DNA of 21,832 nt from an uncultured Collinsella sp. (GTDB lineage Bacteria; Actinomycetota; Coriobacteriia; Coriobacteriales; Coriobacteriaceae), in NCBI GenBank assembly GCA_902494135.1, contig CABUSE010000007.1:1-21832 (forward strand), in the 5' to 3' direction. The notes under the pieces were generated by a model. It saw nothing but the letters and a program-made list of their open reading frames with translations. It had not been told where the DNA came from and ran no database searches. Made by a program: the position numbers and the translations under genes. Below are positions 1-7,733 of this stretch, piece by piece (position 1 is the stretch's first letter; each line of letters starts with the position of its first letter).

Positions 1-155
1 CGCCAACGGCAGACAAGCGCGGGCTTGTCGAGCGTGAACTTCTCGACCGCCTCCTGATTGGCGCAAAAGTCCTCGTACGCACGCTGATCCTCGGCATTGC
101 CAAACAGCTCGGCATCATCAATCTGGGGCATGGTCATACCTTTCGTGTTAGTCAT
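1..155 (-). CDS. Unrecognised protein, N-terminal 51 residues (runs off the left edge)
   Basis: A minus-strand frame opens at ATG 153-155 and stays open to the window edge. It begins MTNTKGMTMPQIDDAELFGN and is rich in acidic and aromatic residues. An AGAGGA Shine-Dalgarno lies about 5 bases before this ATG. A second start at Met9 (129-131) also has an AAAGG site 7 bases upstream, so the true start is either one. A terminator hairpin (172-207) sits just upstream, so the gene is probably transcribed separately from purH, but no convincing promoter is visible in the short gap. I do not recognise the family from this fragment; no membrane segment or known motif is visible. Confidence 0.6.
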   Translation of the reverse strand, partial: MTNTKGMTMPQIDDAELFGNAEDQRAYEDFCANQEAVEKFTLDKPALVCRW

Positions 156-171
156 TCCGTCCTCTTATACC

Positions 172-207
172 AAAAAGACGGCCCTCCAAACGGAGCGACC
201 GTCTTTT
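172..207 (-). terminator. Intrinsic terminator downstream of purH
   Basis: AAAAGACGG pairs perfectly with CCGTCTTTT, with a nested CTCC/GGAG stem inside. Read on the minus strand the stem is followed by a T-run, as expected for a terminator ending leftward transcription from purH. The near symmetry would also let it work rightward. It ends about 17 bases before the start codon of the next minus-strand gene. Confidence 0.7.
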
Positions 208-247
208 GCAGAGATTATTTTGGCGTTATGGTCAGGCGACCAATCAG

Positions 248-277
248 CTTTATGGGATAGAGCAACATCCCATAAAG
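248..277. other. Perfect 11-bp inverted repeat
   Basis: CTTTATGGGAT (248-258) and ATCCCATAAAG (267-277) are perfect reverse complements around an 8-base loop. It lies between the purH terminator and the large palindrome at 281-374. Plus-strand bases after it are GGTTTTCC, a poor T-run, so it could be a weak terminator, an operator, or part of the neighbouring palindromic element. Confidence 0.5.
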
Positions 278-280
278 GGT

Positions 281-374
281 TTTCCAAGTGCCCGAGATTG
301 CCCCGAAAGAGGAGCGCCGCGTACTAAATGTACGCAAGCGACGGTTTGAGGGGCAAGGTCGGGTGCTTGGGAAA
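281..374. repeat. 94-bp imperfect palindrome abutting the purH stop codon
   Basis: The outer arms are 281-304 and 350-374, beginning TTTCCAAGTGCCCGAG and ending CGGGTGCTTGGGAAA. They are reverse complements with a few mismatches and one bulge. The centre is a perfect hairpin, GCGTAC-TAAAT-GTACGC (319-335). The right arm ends 4 bases from the purH stop codon (379-381). The RNA would fold into one long stem-loop. It may be a member of a dispersed palindromic repeat family or an mRNA 3'-end stabiliser; only one copy is in this window. Confidence 0.65.
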
Positions 375-378
375 GCCT

Positions 379-1986
379 CTAGTGCCTAAAATGTCTGGCC
401 CCCGTGAAGACCATTGCGATGCCATGCTCGTTGCAGGCCTGGATGCTCTCGTCGTCGCGCTTGGAGCCGCCGGGCTGGATGATGCAGGTCACACCATGCT
501 CGGCAAGCACGTCGACGTTGTCGCGGAACGGGAAGAACGCGTCGCTTGCGCAGGCAAAGCCGCCCTTCTCCACGCCCTCGCGCTCGCAGAAGTCCTCGGC
601 GCGCTCGCAGGCAAGCAGCGCAGAGTCAACGCGGTTAGGCTGACCCGGGCCCATGCCAATGCCGGCCTTACCCTTGGAGACCAGGATGGCGTTGGACTTA
701 ACGCCCTTGCAGACCTTCCAGGCAAACTCGAGCTCGGCCATCTCTGCGTCGGTGGGCTTGCGGTCGGTGGGGAACGTAAAGGTCGCGGGATCCTCGGTCA
801 CGTGGTCGACTTCCTGCACCAGCATGCCGCCGTCGACGGAGCGCAGCTCCACCTGGGCGCCGTGGTCCACGCCGCCGGTCGCCAACACGCGCAGGTTGGG
901 GCGCTTAGCCATGCGCTCGAGCGCCTCGTCGGTGTAGCTCGGGGCGATGATGACCTCGACGAACTGCTTGTTCTGATCGGCGAAGTGCTCAACCAGATCA
1001 AAGGGAACCTCGCGGTTGCAGGCGATGATGCCGCCAAAGGCGCTCTTGGGATCGCAGGCGAAGGCGCGGTCGTAGGCGGCCGTGATGTCCTCGGCAACGG
1101 CGGAACCGCAGGGGTTCTGGTGCTTGAGGATCACGCAGGCCGGCTCGTCGAACTCGCGGACCAGGTTCCAGGCGGCGTCGGCATCCAGATAGTTGTTGTA
1201 GCTGAGCGGCTTGCCCTGGATCTGCTCGGAGCCCACGAGCGGGAACTGCGAGCTCGCGGTGTTCTCGCAGCCCTCGGCAAAGCGGTAGACCGTAGCCTTC
1301 TGCTGAGGATTCTCGCCATAGCGCAGGTCGTCGACCTTCTCCAGCGAGATCTCGAGCTTGGCAGAGGTGTCCGCCACGTCGCTTGCCTGGGCGGCAAGCC
1401 AGCGGGAGATGGCCGTGTCGTAGGCGGCGGTGGTCTGGTAGACCTTCACCTGCAGGCGACGACGGGTGGAAAGCGTGGTGCAGCCACCGGTCTCGCGCAT
1501 CTCGGCCAGGACGGCATCATAGTCGGCCGGGTCGGAGATGACGGTAACGCTCGCGGCGTTCTTGGCGGCAGAGCGCAGCATAGAGGGGCCACCGATGTCG
1601 ATGTGCTCAATGGCATCCGCGAAGGTGACTTCGGGGTTAGCGACGGTCTTCTCGAACTCGTACAGGTTGACGACGACCAAGTCAATCAGCTTAATGCCGT
1701 GCTGAGCGGCCTCCTGCATGTGCTGCTCGGAATCGCGACGGGCAAGCAGCGCGCCGTGAACCTTGGGATGCAGCGTCTTGACGCGGCCGTCCATCATCTC
1801 GGGATAGCCCGTGAACTCCTCGATGGGGGTTACGGGAACGCCCGCGTCCTCGATGGCACGAGCCGTGCCGCCCGTAGAGATGATCTCGACGCCAAAGTCG
1901 TCAACCAGCGTCCGTGCGAAATCGACGACGCCCGTCTTATCGGTAACCGAGATCAACGCGCGTGCGATCTTCACATCAGATCCCAT
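379..1986 (-). CDS. purH: Bifunctional AICAR formyltransferase / IMP cyclohydrolase (PurH)
   Basis: PurH catalyses the last two steps of de novo purine synthesis in the cytoplasm: 10-formyl-THF-dependent formylation of AICAR to FAICAR, then ring closure to IMP. The 535-residue length is normal for the family. The N-terminal cyclohydrolase (MGS-like) domain shows STGGTA at residues 37-42, DGRVKTLHPKVHGALL and IDIGGPSMLRSAAKN. The transformylase domain shows LRYGENPQQKA, SYNNYLDADAAWNLVREF, the KHQNPCG motif with the catalytic Lys-His pair near residue 286, and SAFGGIIACNR. It ends in the conserved segment IIQPGGSKRDDESI followed by VFTGARH. An AGGAGG site 5 bases before ATG 1984-1986 fixes the start. 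The gene stands alone, divergent from the GNAT gene, with no other pur gene nearby in the window. Confidence 0.98.
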   Translation of the reverse strand: MGSDVKIARALISVTDKTGVVDFARTLVDDFGVEIISTGGTARAIEDAGVPVTPIEEFTGYPEMMDGRVKTLHPKVHGALLARRDSEQHMQEAAQHGIKLIDLVVVNLYEFEKTVANPEVTFADAIEHIDIGGPSMLRSAAKNAASVTVISDPADYDAVLAEMRETGGCTTLSTRRRLQVKVYQTTAAYDTAISRWLAAQASDVADTSAKLEISLEKVDDLRYGENPQQKATVYRFAEGCENTASSQFPLVGSEQIQGKPLSYNNYLDADAAWNLVREFDEPACVILKHQNPCGSAVAEDITAAYDRAFACDPKSAFGGIIACNREVPFDLVEHFADQNKQFVEVIIAPSYTDEALERMAKRPNLRVLATGGVDHGAQVELRSVDGGMLVQEVDHVTEDPATFTFPTDRKPTDAEMAELEFAWKVCKGVKSNAILVSKGKAGIGMGPGQPNRVDSALLACERAEDFCEREGVEKGGFACASDAFFPFRDNVDVLAEHGVTCIIQPGGSKRDDESIQACNEHGIAMVFTGARHFRH

Positions 1987-2263
1987 GCAGTCCTCCTGTC
2001 TGGTACGCCGCCGTGCTCTGTGAGTCGGTGATACGTCGATCTGCAGCGCTCGCGCAGCGGCATTGAAAATACTGATTCAATGTAGCGCATCGAGCGCGAC
2101 GTTGCACCCCGCAACGGGCGCATGTGCAGAAAAAGTTTGCGAGCGGGGGTTGCAGGAGCGCCACTGGGCACGGTGAGTTGATGGAACACAGGGGCACCAT
2201 AATTAGATGCCAATGGCGTGGTAGAACTGTGCTCGATATGCATCCGCAATAGAAAGAGGCACC

Positions 2264-2905
2264 ATGGTCTCGCGGGTTCTCTACCGACCGTTTGACACCG
2301 AAGATTTCGACGCCATCGCGCTGATCATGCAGCAGCTTTGGCACAACAACTCGGATAACGATGAGTACAACCGCCTCGAAGCCGCGTGCGACCTTGCCTA
2401 CTGCCTTTCTTCCTCGACGTTTTCGCAGATTGCAGTTATAGATGGCGAGGCACGCGGCATTTCGCTTGCGCGTGCGGGACAGAGCTCCGGCGCCGCCGTC
2501 AGGGAACATTGGATGGATACTGAGCGTGCACTGTTGTCGCAGATGCGTGAGCTAGAACCCGAGTCGTGCGCCGAGTATCTCTCATTTGTGCGCGCCACCA
2601 TTCGAACCAACAACCGCCTGCTCGAGAAAAGCCCACTGCCGCATGACAACGAGGTCACGCTGCTCGCCGTCGACCCTGACGTCCACGGCTTGGGCGTGGG
2701 ATCAGTGCTGCTCGACGCCGCAATCTCGCATCTGTCCTCGTGCGGAGCGACCAGCGCACACCTGTACACCGACTCCAACTGTTCGTGGAAGTTCTACGAG
2801 CTGCACGGCTTTAAGCGCACCGCCACGCACCGCGCCAACCGCGAGGAACGCCGCCACGCCATGCCGCGCGAAAGTTTCCTCTACGAGCTGGACCTAACCG
2901 TCTAG
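2264..2905 (+). CDS. GNAT-family N-acetyltransferase
   Basis: The 213-residue protein carries a GNAT fold signature. The acetyl-CoA pyrophosphate loop is VDPDVHGLGVGSVLLD, with HGLGVG at about residues 141-146, and the C-terminal motif B is WKFYELHGFKR. The N-terminal half (YRPFDTEDFDAIALIMQQLW) resembles the usual start of the family, and a longer than usual middle segment (about residues 65-125) separates it from motif A. The substrate cannot be read from sequence; small molecules, amino acids or protein N-termini are all possible. AAAGAGG lies 4 bases before ATG 2264. It is divergent from purH and convergent with the DUF2207 gene. Confidence 0.88.
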   Translation: MVSRVLYRPFDTEDFDAIALIMQQLWHNNSDNDEYNRLEAACDLAYCLSSSTFSQIAVIDGEARGISLARAGQSSGAAVREHWMDTERALLSQMRELEPESCAEYLSFVRATIRTNNRLLEKSPLPHDNEVTLLAVDPDVHGLGVGSVLLDAAISHLSSCGATSAHLYTDSNCSWKFYELHGFKRTATHRANREERRHAMPRESFLYELDLTV

Positions 2906-2920
2906 GCCCAGCAGCAGCAC

Positions 2921-2952
2921 CTAGTCGTTGGGGACGTTCTTAAATGACTAGT
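2921..2952. repeat. GGGAC-type dispersed repeat, copy 1
   Basis: The 32-bp unit begins CTAGTCGTTGGGGACG and ends TTCTTAAATGACTAGT. It recurs at 21407-21438 with only two mismatches (GT versus AC at positions 7-8). Its ends are short inverted repeats (CTAGTC/GACTAG). A partial second unit follows directly (ACTAGTCGTTGGGGACA, 2948-2964). It lies in the convergent gap after the GNAT gene. Confidence 0.85.
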
Positions 2953-2983
2953 CGTTGGGGACAATCTTCGCAGGCAGCGCATA

Positions 2984-3034
2984 AAAATGGGATGGATCCG
3001 TCGGCAGTCGCCGGAGAAGATCCATCCCAAAAAT
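2984..3034. terminator. Bidirectional terminator between the GNAT and DUF2207 genes
   Basis: TGGGATGGATC (2988-2998) pairs perfectly with GATCCATCCCA (3019-3029), with a small GGC/GCC stem in the loop. A-runs flank the left arm and T-runs appear on each strand after the stem, so both converging genes can end here. It starts 10 bases beyond the stop codon of the minus-strand gene. Confidence 0.85.
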
Positions 3035-3043
3035 CAAAGCTCG

Positions 3044-4987
3044 CTAGAACGTTCCGCCGCCGCCTCCGCCGACGCCGCCGCCTCCGCCGCCCGAGAAGCC
3101 GCCACCACCGCCGCCGCTCGAGCTATCGGAACTCGAAGCCAGCTCGCGGATGCTCTCGTGATACACATCGTTAAACGAATCGAGCGGCGACTCGGTACCG
3201 TAATGATGGTAGTACCACCAGTAGCAGGGGTAATTGTCGTAGAAACCGTCGGCCTCGCGCACCTCAGGAGGAACAGCCTCGGCAAGCTGACGCAGGACTT
3301 CCTTCGAAACGCCCAGCGCAGCACCCATCACCAGAAGTTTATTCCACAGGACCAGATCGCCGGGGACGGCCTCCTTTAGGCGCGTGAAGTCCTCGAGCCA
3401 ATGCTTAAGCGCCCTGCAGCGAGCCGCCACCTCGGCGCCCTCCGGCGTAAAGCGGCGGAACGTAAGGCCCACGCCAATACCCACCAGCGCTATCGGCACC
3501 GAGATAGCCGCGGCGATAATGTTCGCCTGTGCGCCGTCGGTAAAGAAGATGGATCCCACGGGAACGAAGGCGATCAGAATACCAAGAACCAGGCAAAACA
3601 CCATTGCGACAATGCCGTCCGAGGCAACGTACTCGCTATCGGCCAGCTTGCCCTTAACGGCGTTCTGATAGTCCTCGAGCTTGTCGCCCACGGGCGTAGC
3701 GTGCTGCTTGACGTAGTGCTGCAGCTCGTCAAACGTGCGTGAGCGATCGCCGTTCTCGTCGGGCTTAGCACCGGCAAAGAAGACCTTAAGCACCATGTGG
3801 TCAATGCCCTTGGCCGATTTCCAGCCTGCATCACTCACCGTCACGCGATACGTCTGCTCTTCTTTTTCACGCCCCAACAGACCCTTCTTGGCCTTAGTCA
3901 CGGTCGCCTGCTCCAGCTTGATCACACGGTCGTCAGTGAGTTTCATGAGCGTGGCGATATATGCCTGATCGGGTACCTCGTTCCAGCTCATGAGGGCCGA
4001 AAGCACGGCGGGATGGTCGGCCGAAGGCACATCGCGGAAATATTCGTCCTGGAAAAGCGGCTTGGGCTTGCGCTTGCGCAGCTTAAGGACAACGATTGTG
4101 CCAGTAAAGGCCACCGCCGCGACAACACTTAGCACGGCAAGTGCATTGGCAATCATGCGAGCGTGAGCGCGGCGGGCGTTAGCCTCGTCGGCCCATTCCT
4201 TCTCTTCGCTCAGGATCGTTGACATGCGCTCTTCGCCCGAGGCGGCAAGCTGCGGCACCCAGTCGCTGGGGAAGGCGATGCGTGCCTCGGCGAATTCGCC
4301 CTGATGCACGCAGGGAATGGTATAGGTGACCATGGGCTCGTCCTCATCGAGCGACACGTCGCCCGTCAACGGGCCGTGGCCCCATGCGCGGAAGTTATCG
4401 CCCTTGACGGCCGCCGTCCCGGCAGCGGCATTTGCGAAGTACACTTCCATCTCGACGTCATCGGAATCCGCAGACCAGCCGTCACCCACGAACTTCCAGT
4501 AGAGCTCGGCGGTATCGGCCCAGTTCATGACCGCACCGGTCATGGAATAACTCACGTAGTAGATTGCGCTGTCGCCGCTCTCGTGAGGGCTGAATATCTT
4601 AATCTTTACGCCGTCACCGGTCTGCTCGACCGTGTAGACGCCAGAGTCACCCTTGTTCGCGCTATCGACTTTGTTAAACGCGGTGTCCTCTTCCTCGACA
4701 CTCAGCACGTCGACGCTCGCCGAGCCGCCCTGCTGGTTGGTGCCCGTATTGATCTCCCAAAACACGCCGTTGATGTCGTCATCGAAATCAAACTGGCGCC
4801 CCTCGACAACGGTCAGCGATCCGTCAGCCTCAACCGTGGCGCCGATATAGGTTTGGGTCATGGAGTAGCCATCGGCGTGCGCGGCGGCGGGAAGCAGCAG
4901 CAACGCAAACGCGACAAACGCGCAGGCGGAAACGAATCGCGCAAACAAGCGGCGCTGCCGGCAGGCATTGGCAACGGGGGCGTTCAT
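3044..4987 (-). CDS. DUF2207 membrane protein with signal peptide and poly-glycine tail
   Basis: I start this 647-residue protein at ATG 4985-4987 because AAAGGA lies 8-9 bases upstream and a clean signal peptide follows: basic RQRRLFAR, hydrophobic core VAFALLLLP, AHA cleavage site near residue 38. A longer in-frame start at 5065 lacks these. An extracytoplasmic DUF2207 domain (about residues 40-270, beginning YSMTQTYIGATVEADGSLTV) is followed by a membrane helix (LAVLSVVAAVAFTGTIVVL). A cytoplasmic segment comes next, then two more helices (GIVAMVFCLVLGILIAFVP; ISVPIALVGIGVGL). The C-terminus is a Trp/Tyr patch (YPCYWWYYHHY) and a glycine-rich tail of GGGGGG blocks. This architecture is typical of the family, whose function is unknown. 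It is a single-gene unit with its own terminator. Confidence 0.9.
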   Translation of the reverse strand: MNAPVANACRQRRLFARFVSACAFVAFALLLLPAAAHADGYSMTQTYIGATVEADGSLTVVEGRQFDFDDDINGVFWEINTGTNQQGGSASVDVLSVEEEDTAFNKVDSANKGDSGVYTVEQTGDGVKIKIFSPHESGDSAIYYVSYSMTGAVMNWADTAELYWKFVGDGWSADSDDVEMEVYFANAAAGTAAVKGDNFRAWGHGPLTGDVSLDEDEPMVTYTIPCVHQGEFAEARIAFPSDWVPQLAASGEERMSTILSEEKEWADEANARRAHARMIANALAVLSVVAAVAFTGTIVVLKLRKRKPKPLFQDEYFRDVPSADHPAVLSALMSWNEVPDQAYIATLMKLTDDRVIKLEQATVTKAKKGLLGREKEEQTYRVTVSDAGWKSAKGIDHMVLKVFFAGAKPDENGDRSRTFDELQHYVKQHATPVGDKLEDYQNAVKGKLADSEYVASDGIVAMVFCLVLGILIAFVPVGSIFFTDGAQANIIAAAISVPIALVGIGVGLTFRRFTPEGAEVAARCRALKHWLEDFTRLKEAVPGDLVLWNKLLVMGAALGVSKEVLRQLAEAVPPEVREADGFYDNYPCYWWYYHHYGTESPLDSFNDVYHESIRELASSSDSSSGGGGGGFSGGGGGGVGGGGGGTF

Positions 4988-5110
4988 AGGCACATCCTTT
5001 GTCTGTAAAACCAACATCGCCATTGTCCCACGTTTGCGGGCACACATGACGAACATCTGGGCCAACGGAACGTCAAATGGGACAAAAGTCCCACCCGAGT
5101 CCGGCGCTTA

Positions 5111-5150
5111 GGGACATTCCTTATCTGCCGGCAGTTTGGGACAGTCCTTG
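5111..5150. repeat. GGGAC-type repeat pair around a perfect palindrome
   Basis: Two copies of the motif, GGGACATTCCTT and GGGACAGTCCTT, flank the perfect palindrome CTGCCGGCAG (5125-5134). The motif resembles GGGACGTTCTTAAA in the repeats at 2921 and 21407, so these may belong to one loose family. Motifs of this type accompany REP-associated (Y1/TnpA-REP) transposases in other bacteria, but no such gene is in the window. Confidence 0.55.
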
Positions 5151-5323
5151 GCATGGCCTGCGCCAACGATAGACACCACTCCACAGCTCCATCACAGGTG
5201 TAGCGGCTTTGTGTTGCCGCGGAATACGCTGATTGAGCCGCCAGCCGAGGGGCATAAAGCAATTGAGCGAAAACGGTTTGCCCCTTTGCCGTTCGCTCGA
5301 GGATCATGTCCCCCTTTTCCGCG

Positions 5324-5359
5324 GAAACCCCGGCAGTTGCGAAGAGCTGCCGGGGTTTC
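5324..5359. terminator. Orphan terminator-like hairpin
   Basis: GAAACCCCGGCAG and CTGCCGGGGTTTC form a perfect 13-bp stem around a 10-base loop. The following T-run is short on both strands (TTTCTGT on plus). No gene ends nearby on either strand, so it may be the remnant of a lost gene, the end of an unseen small RNA, or another mobile palindrome. Confidence 0.5.
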
Positions 5360-5482
5360 TGTCGTCTAAGGTGCCGAGTTGATGGACAGGAATCAAAGCA
5401 CCGAGTCTGCGGCCCGTCATACGCAATGCGGGACCTCGACAACTTACGGACCACAGTGACGCCTCCCCGTCGCGCCCCGCGC

Positions 5483-5488
5483 TATACT
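5483..5488 (+). promoter_or_regulatory. -10 box of gluQRS, implying a leaderless transcript
   Basis: TATACT ends 7 bases before the gluQRS ATG (5496), which puts the expected transcription start at the A of the ATG. No Shine-Dalgarno sequence is present between them. The -35 region is GC-rich and poor, which is not unusual for actinobacterial promoters. Confidence 0.5.
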
Positions 5489-5495
5489 CGTCCGC

Positions 5496-6506
5496 ATGGA
5501 TATCAACGCACGCAACATAGCAACGCCCGCCGCGGACGCGCCAACGACGCAGCCCGCCTCCGTCCCCGCGCCCGTCGTGGGGCGCTTTGCCCCGTCGCCA
5601 TCGGGCCGCATGCACCTGGGCAACGTGTTCAGCTGCCTGTGCGCGTGGCTTTCGGCCCGCAGCCAAGGCGGCAGCATCGTGTTGCGCATCGAGGACCTGG
5701 ACGATCGCTGTAAGCGCCCGGAACTTGCCGCCCAGCTCATCGACGACCTAGCCTGGTTGGGGCTGGAGTGGGACGAAGGCCCCTACTACCAGCACGATCG
5801 CCTGGACCTGTACGAGGACGCCCTACACCAGCTGCAGGACGCCGGCCTCACCTACCCCTGTTTTTGTACGCGCGCCGAACTCCACGCCGCAAGCGCGCCG
5901 CATGCCAGTGACGGCACGCCCATCTACCGCGGCGCCTGCAGAGGCCTTTCTGCCGAAGAGGTCGCCCGCCGCAGTGAGCTGCGCGCCCCGGCCACGCGCC
6001 TGCGCGTGCCCGCCGTCGACGACCTCGCAGACGATGTGATCGAATTCGTGGACCGCACGTATGGTGCCCAATGCGAGGCGCTCGCCACCGAGTGCGGCGA
6101 CTTTTTGGTGCGCCGCAGCGACGGCGTGTTTGCCTATCAGCTTGCCGTGGTGGTCGATGACGCCGCCATGGGTATTACCGAGATCGTACGCGGATGCGAC
6201 CTGCTTGGCTCCACGCCGCGCCAGATCTATCTGCAGCATCTGCTGGAACTGCCCACACCACACTACGCGCACATTCCGCTGCTCATGTCACCGGACGGCC
6301 GCCGCCTTTCCAAGCGCGATCGCGATCTGGACCTGGGCGAGCTCCGCGCCCGCTTTGGCACACCCGAGGCACTGCTGGGCTGGCTCGCCGGGCAAGCGGG
6401 CATCGCGCCGGACACCATGCCGCGCTCTGCCGAGCAACTGATCGAGCACTTTAGCTGGGGTGTTATCCGCGCACACCGGGAAAACATCACCATAACGGTC
6501 GAGTAG
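5496..6506 (+). CDS. gluQ: Glutamyl-Q tRNA(Asp) synthetase
   Basis: This GluRS paralogue lacks the anticodon-binding domain. It attaches activated glutamate to queuosine at position 34 of tRNA(Asp) in the cytoplasm. The 336-residue protein shows the class I signatures FAPSPSGRMHLGN (HIGH-type) and RRLSKRD (KMSKS-type). The zinc-binding set is Cys122, Cys124, Tyr144 and Cys148, in the C-x-C...Y-x3-C pattern known for E. coli YadB/GluQRS. RIEDLD, EGPYYQ and the segment FAYQLAVVVDDAAMGITEIV are also family hallmarks. A low-complexity Ala/Pro/Thr N-terminal extension of about 27 residues precedes the catalytic core. The start has no ribosome site but sits at the predicted transcription start, so translation is probably leaderless. 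Its stop is 17 bases from the stop of the convergent phosphoesterase gene. Confidence 0.93.
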   Translation: MDINARNIATPAADAPTTQPASVPAPVVGRFAPSPSGRMHLGNVFSCLCAWLSARSQGGSIVLRIEDLDDRCKRPELAAQLIDDLAWLGLEWDEGPYYQHDRLDLYEDALHQLQDAGLTYPCFCTRAELHAASAPHASDGTPIYRGACRGLSAEEVARRSELRAPATRLRVPAVDDLADDVIEFVDRTYGAQCEALATECGDFLVRRSDGVFAYQLAVVVDDAAMGITEIVRGCDLLGSTPRQIYLQHLLELPTPHYAHIPLLMSPDGRRLSKRDRDLDLGELRARFGTPEALLGWLAGQAGIAPDTMPRSAEQLIEHFSWGVIRAHRENITITVE

Positions 6507-6523
6507 CCAAATACGCCCCGCCC

Positions 6524-7249
6524 CTACGCAACATCCCAAGGCTGGAGCTCGTCGCCCAGGCGAACGATGCAGTCGTAGAGCACGGTGTGACGCTCGGCCG
6601 GGTTGGCGTCGCGATGAAAATGGCCGTAGTACCAGCGCTTGTAGTCCAAGCGTTCTTCCAGCTCATCGAAAAATGCCGTGAGTCGATCAACGCCGGGGCA
6701 ATCCCAGCCGGGCGCCGGATAGAGCGTGGGCGAAAGCATGTGCGTAGAGCAGGTGTGGGTGATTACGTAGTCGACCTTCCAGCCCACGCTGTCGAGCTTT
6801 GTCCGTGCCTCCTCAAAGTTGCGCTCGTCCGGCAGCTCCTGTGGCCACCAGCTGGAATACGGAATGCGGTATTCCTTGTCCACGCTCGTGGCACCGCCCA
6901 TAGTAAAGATCGTTGAGTTGTCGAGCTCAAAAACCTCGCCACGCGTCAGGCGCCGTATGGGAGAGGTGTCCGACAGGCGCTGCGTCAGCCCACCGTGCCA
7001 CAGCTCCATGGAACACTCCGCCCAGTGATCGAAACGCTCGTGGTTGCCGTCGACGAACAGCACGGTATAGGGGCGCGACTCCAGCCAAGCGATATCGGCG
7101 CACTCCTCGGCAGAGAAATCCCACGGAAAGCCAAAGTCGCCCGCGACAATCAGATAGTCGTCGCCCGTCAGACTATCCCCAAGCTCCCAGTCGCGCAGCT
7201 TTTGCATGTCGACGCCGCCGTGAATATCGCCCGTCACATAGACCGTCAT
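6524..7249 (-). CDS. Calcineurin-like metallophosphoesterase
   Basis: The 241-residue protein has the metal-binding signature of the superfamily in order: VTGDIHG (residue ~6), IVAGDFGFP, VDGNHERFD, VITHTC and YGHFH. The second motif is GDFG rather than GDxxDRG, which separates it from PPP-type protein phosphatases. Related cytoplasmic proteins are annotated only as metallophosphoesterases, so the substrate is unknown. I start at ATG 7247-7249 because the conserved TGDIHG strand then begins about five residues in. The 12 extra residues available upstream are not family-like and lack a ribosome site. GGGAAGTGG about 7 bases upstream is a weak Shine-Dalgarno. Confidence 0.9.
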   Translation of the reverse strand: MTVYVTGDIHGGVDMQKLRDWELGDSLTGDDYLIVAGDFGFPWDFSAEECADIAWLESRPYTVLFVDGNHERFDHWAECSMELWHGGLTQRLSDTSPIRRLTRGEVFELDNSTIFTMGGATSVDKEYRIPYSSWWPQELPDERNFEEARTKLDSVGWKVDYVITHTCSTHMLSPTLYPAPGWDCPGVDRLTAFFDELEERLDYKRWYYGHFHRDANPAERHTVLYDCIVRLGDELQPWDVA

Positions 7250-7334
7250 CGGATTACCACTTCCCTGTAAGTCACTAGCCCGCATTCTGCACGATCACTA
7301 GGTCAACCGTTCCAGCCCTTCCATCCCTTAGGGC

Positions 7335-7574
7335 TTACCCCTCGTTCTTCCATCCAAACGGATCGAGCACCCAAAAAACCAGATCGAGCACGCCGCCGGT
7401 CATCATGGCGCCGGCAAGGGCCATGCAAACGTGCAGAGAGACGGCACTTCGGAGCACGTCGAACGGCCCCAGAACAGCCAGCAGCGCGACCACTGCGCCG
7501 GCAAGGCACAGCGCGAGGCACGGTCCCGCGTCCTTGACGCACTTCTTTGCGAGATGCTTGGTGTTGTCACTCAT
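7335..7574 (-). CDS. Small two-helix membrane protein of unknown function
   Basis: This is a 79-residue protein starting MSDNTKHLAKK, with AAGGAG 10 bases before ATG 7572-7574. A basic N-terminus is followed by two hydrophobic stretches (CLALCLAGAVVALLAVLG and MALAGAMMTGGVLDLVFWVL) and the short tail DPFGWKNEG. A longer frame to 7724 exists but crosses untypical sequence and has no ribosome site. I do not recognise a family. It lies 85 bases upstream of the metallophosphoesterase gene on the same strand, so the two may be cotranscribed. Confidence 0.65.
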   Translation of the reverse strand: MSDNTKHLAKKCVKDAGPCLALCLAGAVVALLAVLGPFDVLRSAVSLHVCMALAGAMMTGGVLDLVFWVLDPFGWKNEG

Positions 7575-7733
7575 CAAAATCGAACTCCTTAGAGGGTCGT
7601 TGTTCAGGTACATGCCACCGCGGCGGAGCAGGGCGGCAGGGTAAGTGTCACATGCCGTGCGGACATCAATGGAGAAACCGCCCGCTCGACCAACCCTTGA
7701 CGCCGTTTTGCACCGGTACCCCATCCCCCGCTA

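Larger units (their letters stand above)
4988..5495. other. Gene-free stretch with GGGAC repeats and hairpins
   Basis: I see no convincing gene in these 508 bases. A 156-codon frame on the minus strand (4984-5454) has no ribosome site or recognisable domain and runs through the repeats. The stretch holds the hairpin TGGGAC-AAAA-GTCCCA (5078-5093), a GGGAC-type repeat (5111-5150), a terminator-like hairpin (5324-5359) and the gluQRS promoter at its right end. Confidence 0.6.

Noticed and set aside
281..374. A riboswitch for the gene at 1-155
   Set aside because: The element is a plain long palindrome without the multi-branched core of a known riboswitch class, and a terminator lies between it and the gene in a layout better explained as the purH 3' end.
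328..2031. A 567-codon open frame on the plus strand opposite purH
   Set aside because: It mirrors purH codon by codon, has no ribosome site, and its protein is Gly/Ala/Val/Leu-rich with no motif. It is caused by GC codon bias.
4984..5454. A 156-codon minus-strand frame in the gap before gluQRS
   Set aside because: No ribosome site, Arg/Cys/Pro-rich random composition, and it reads through the GGGAC repeats and hairpins.
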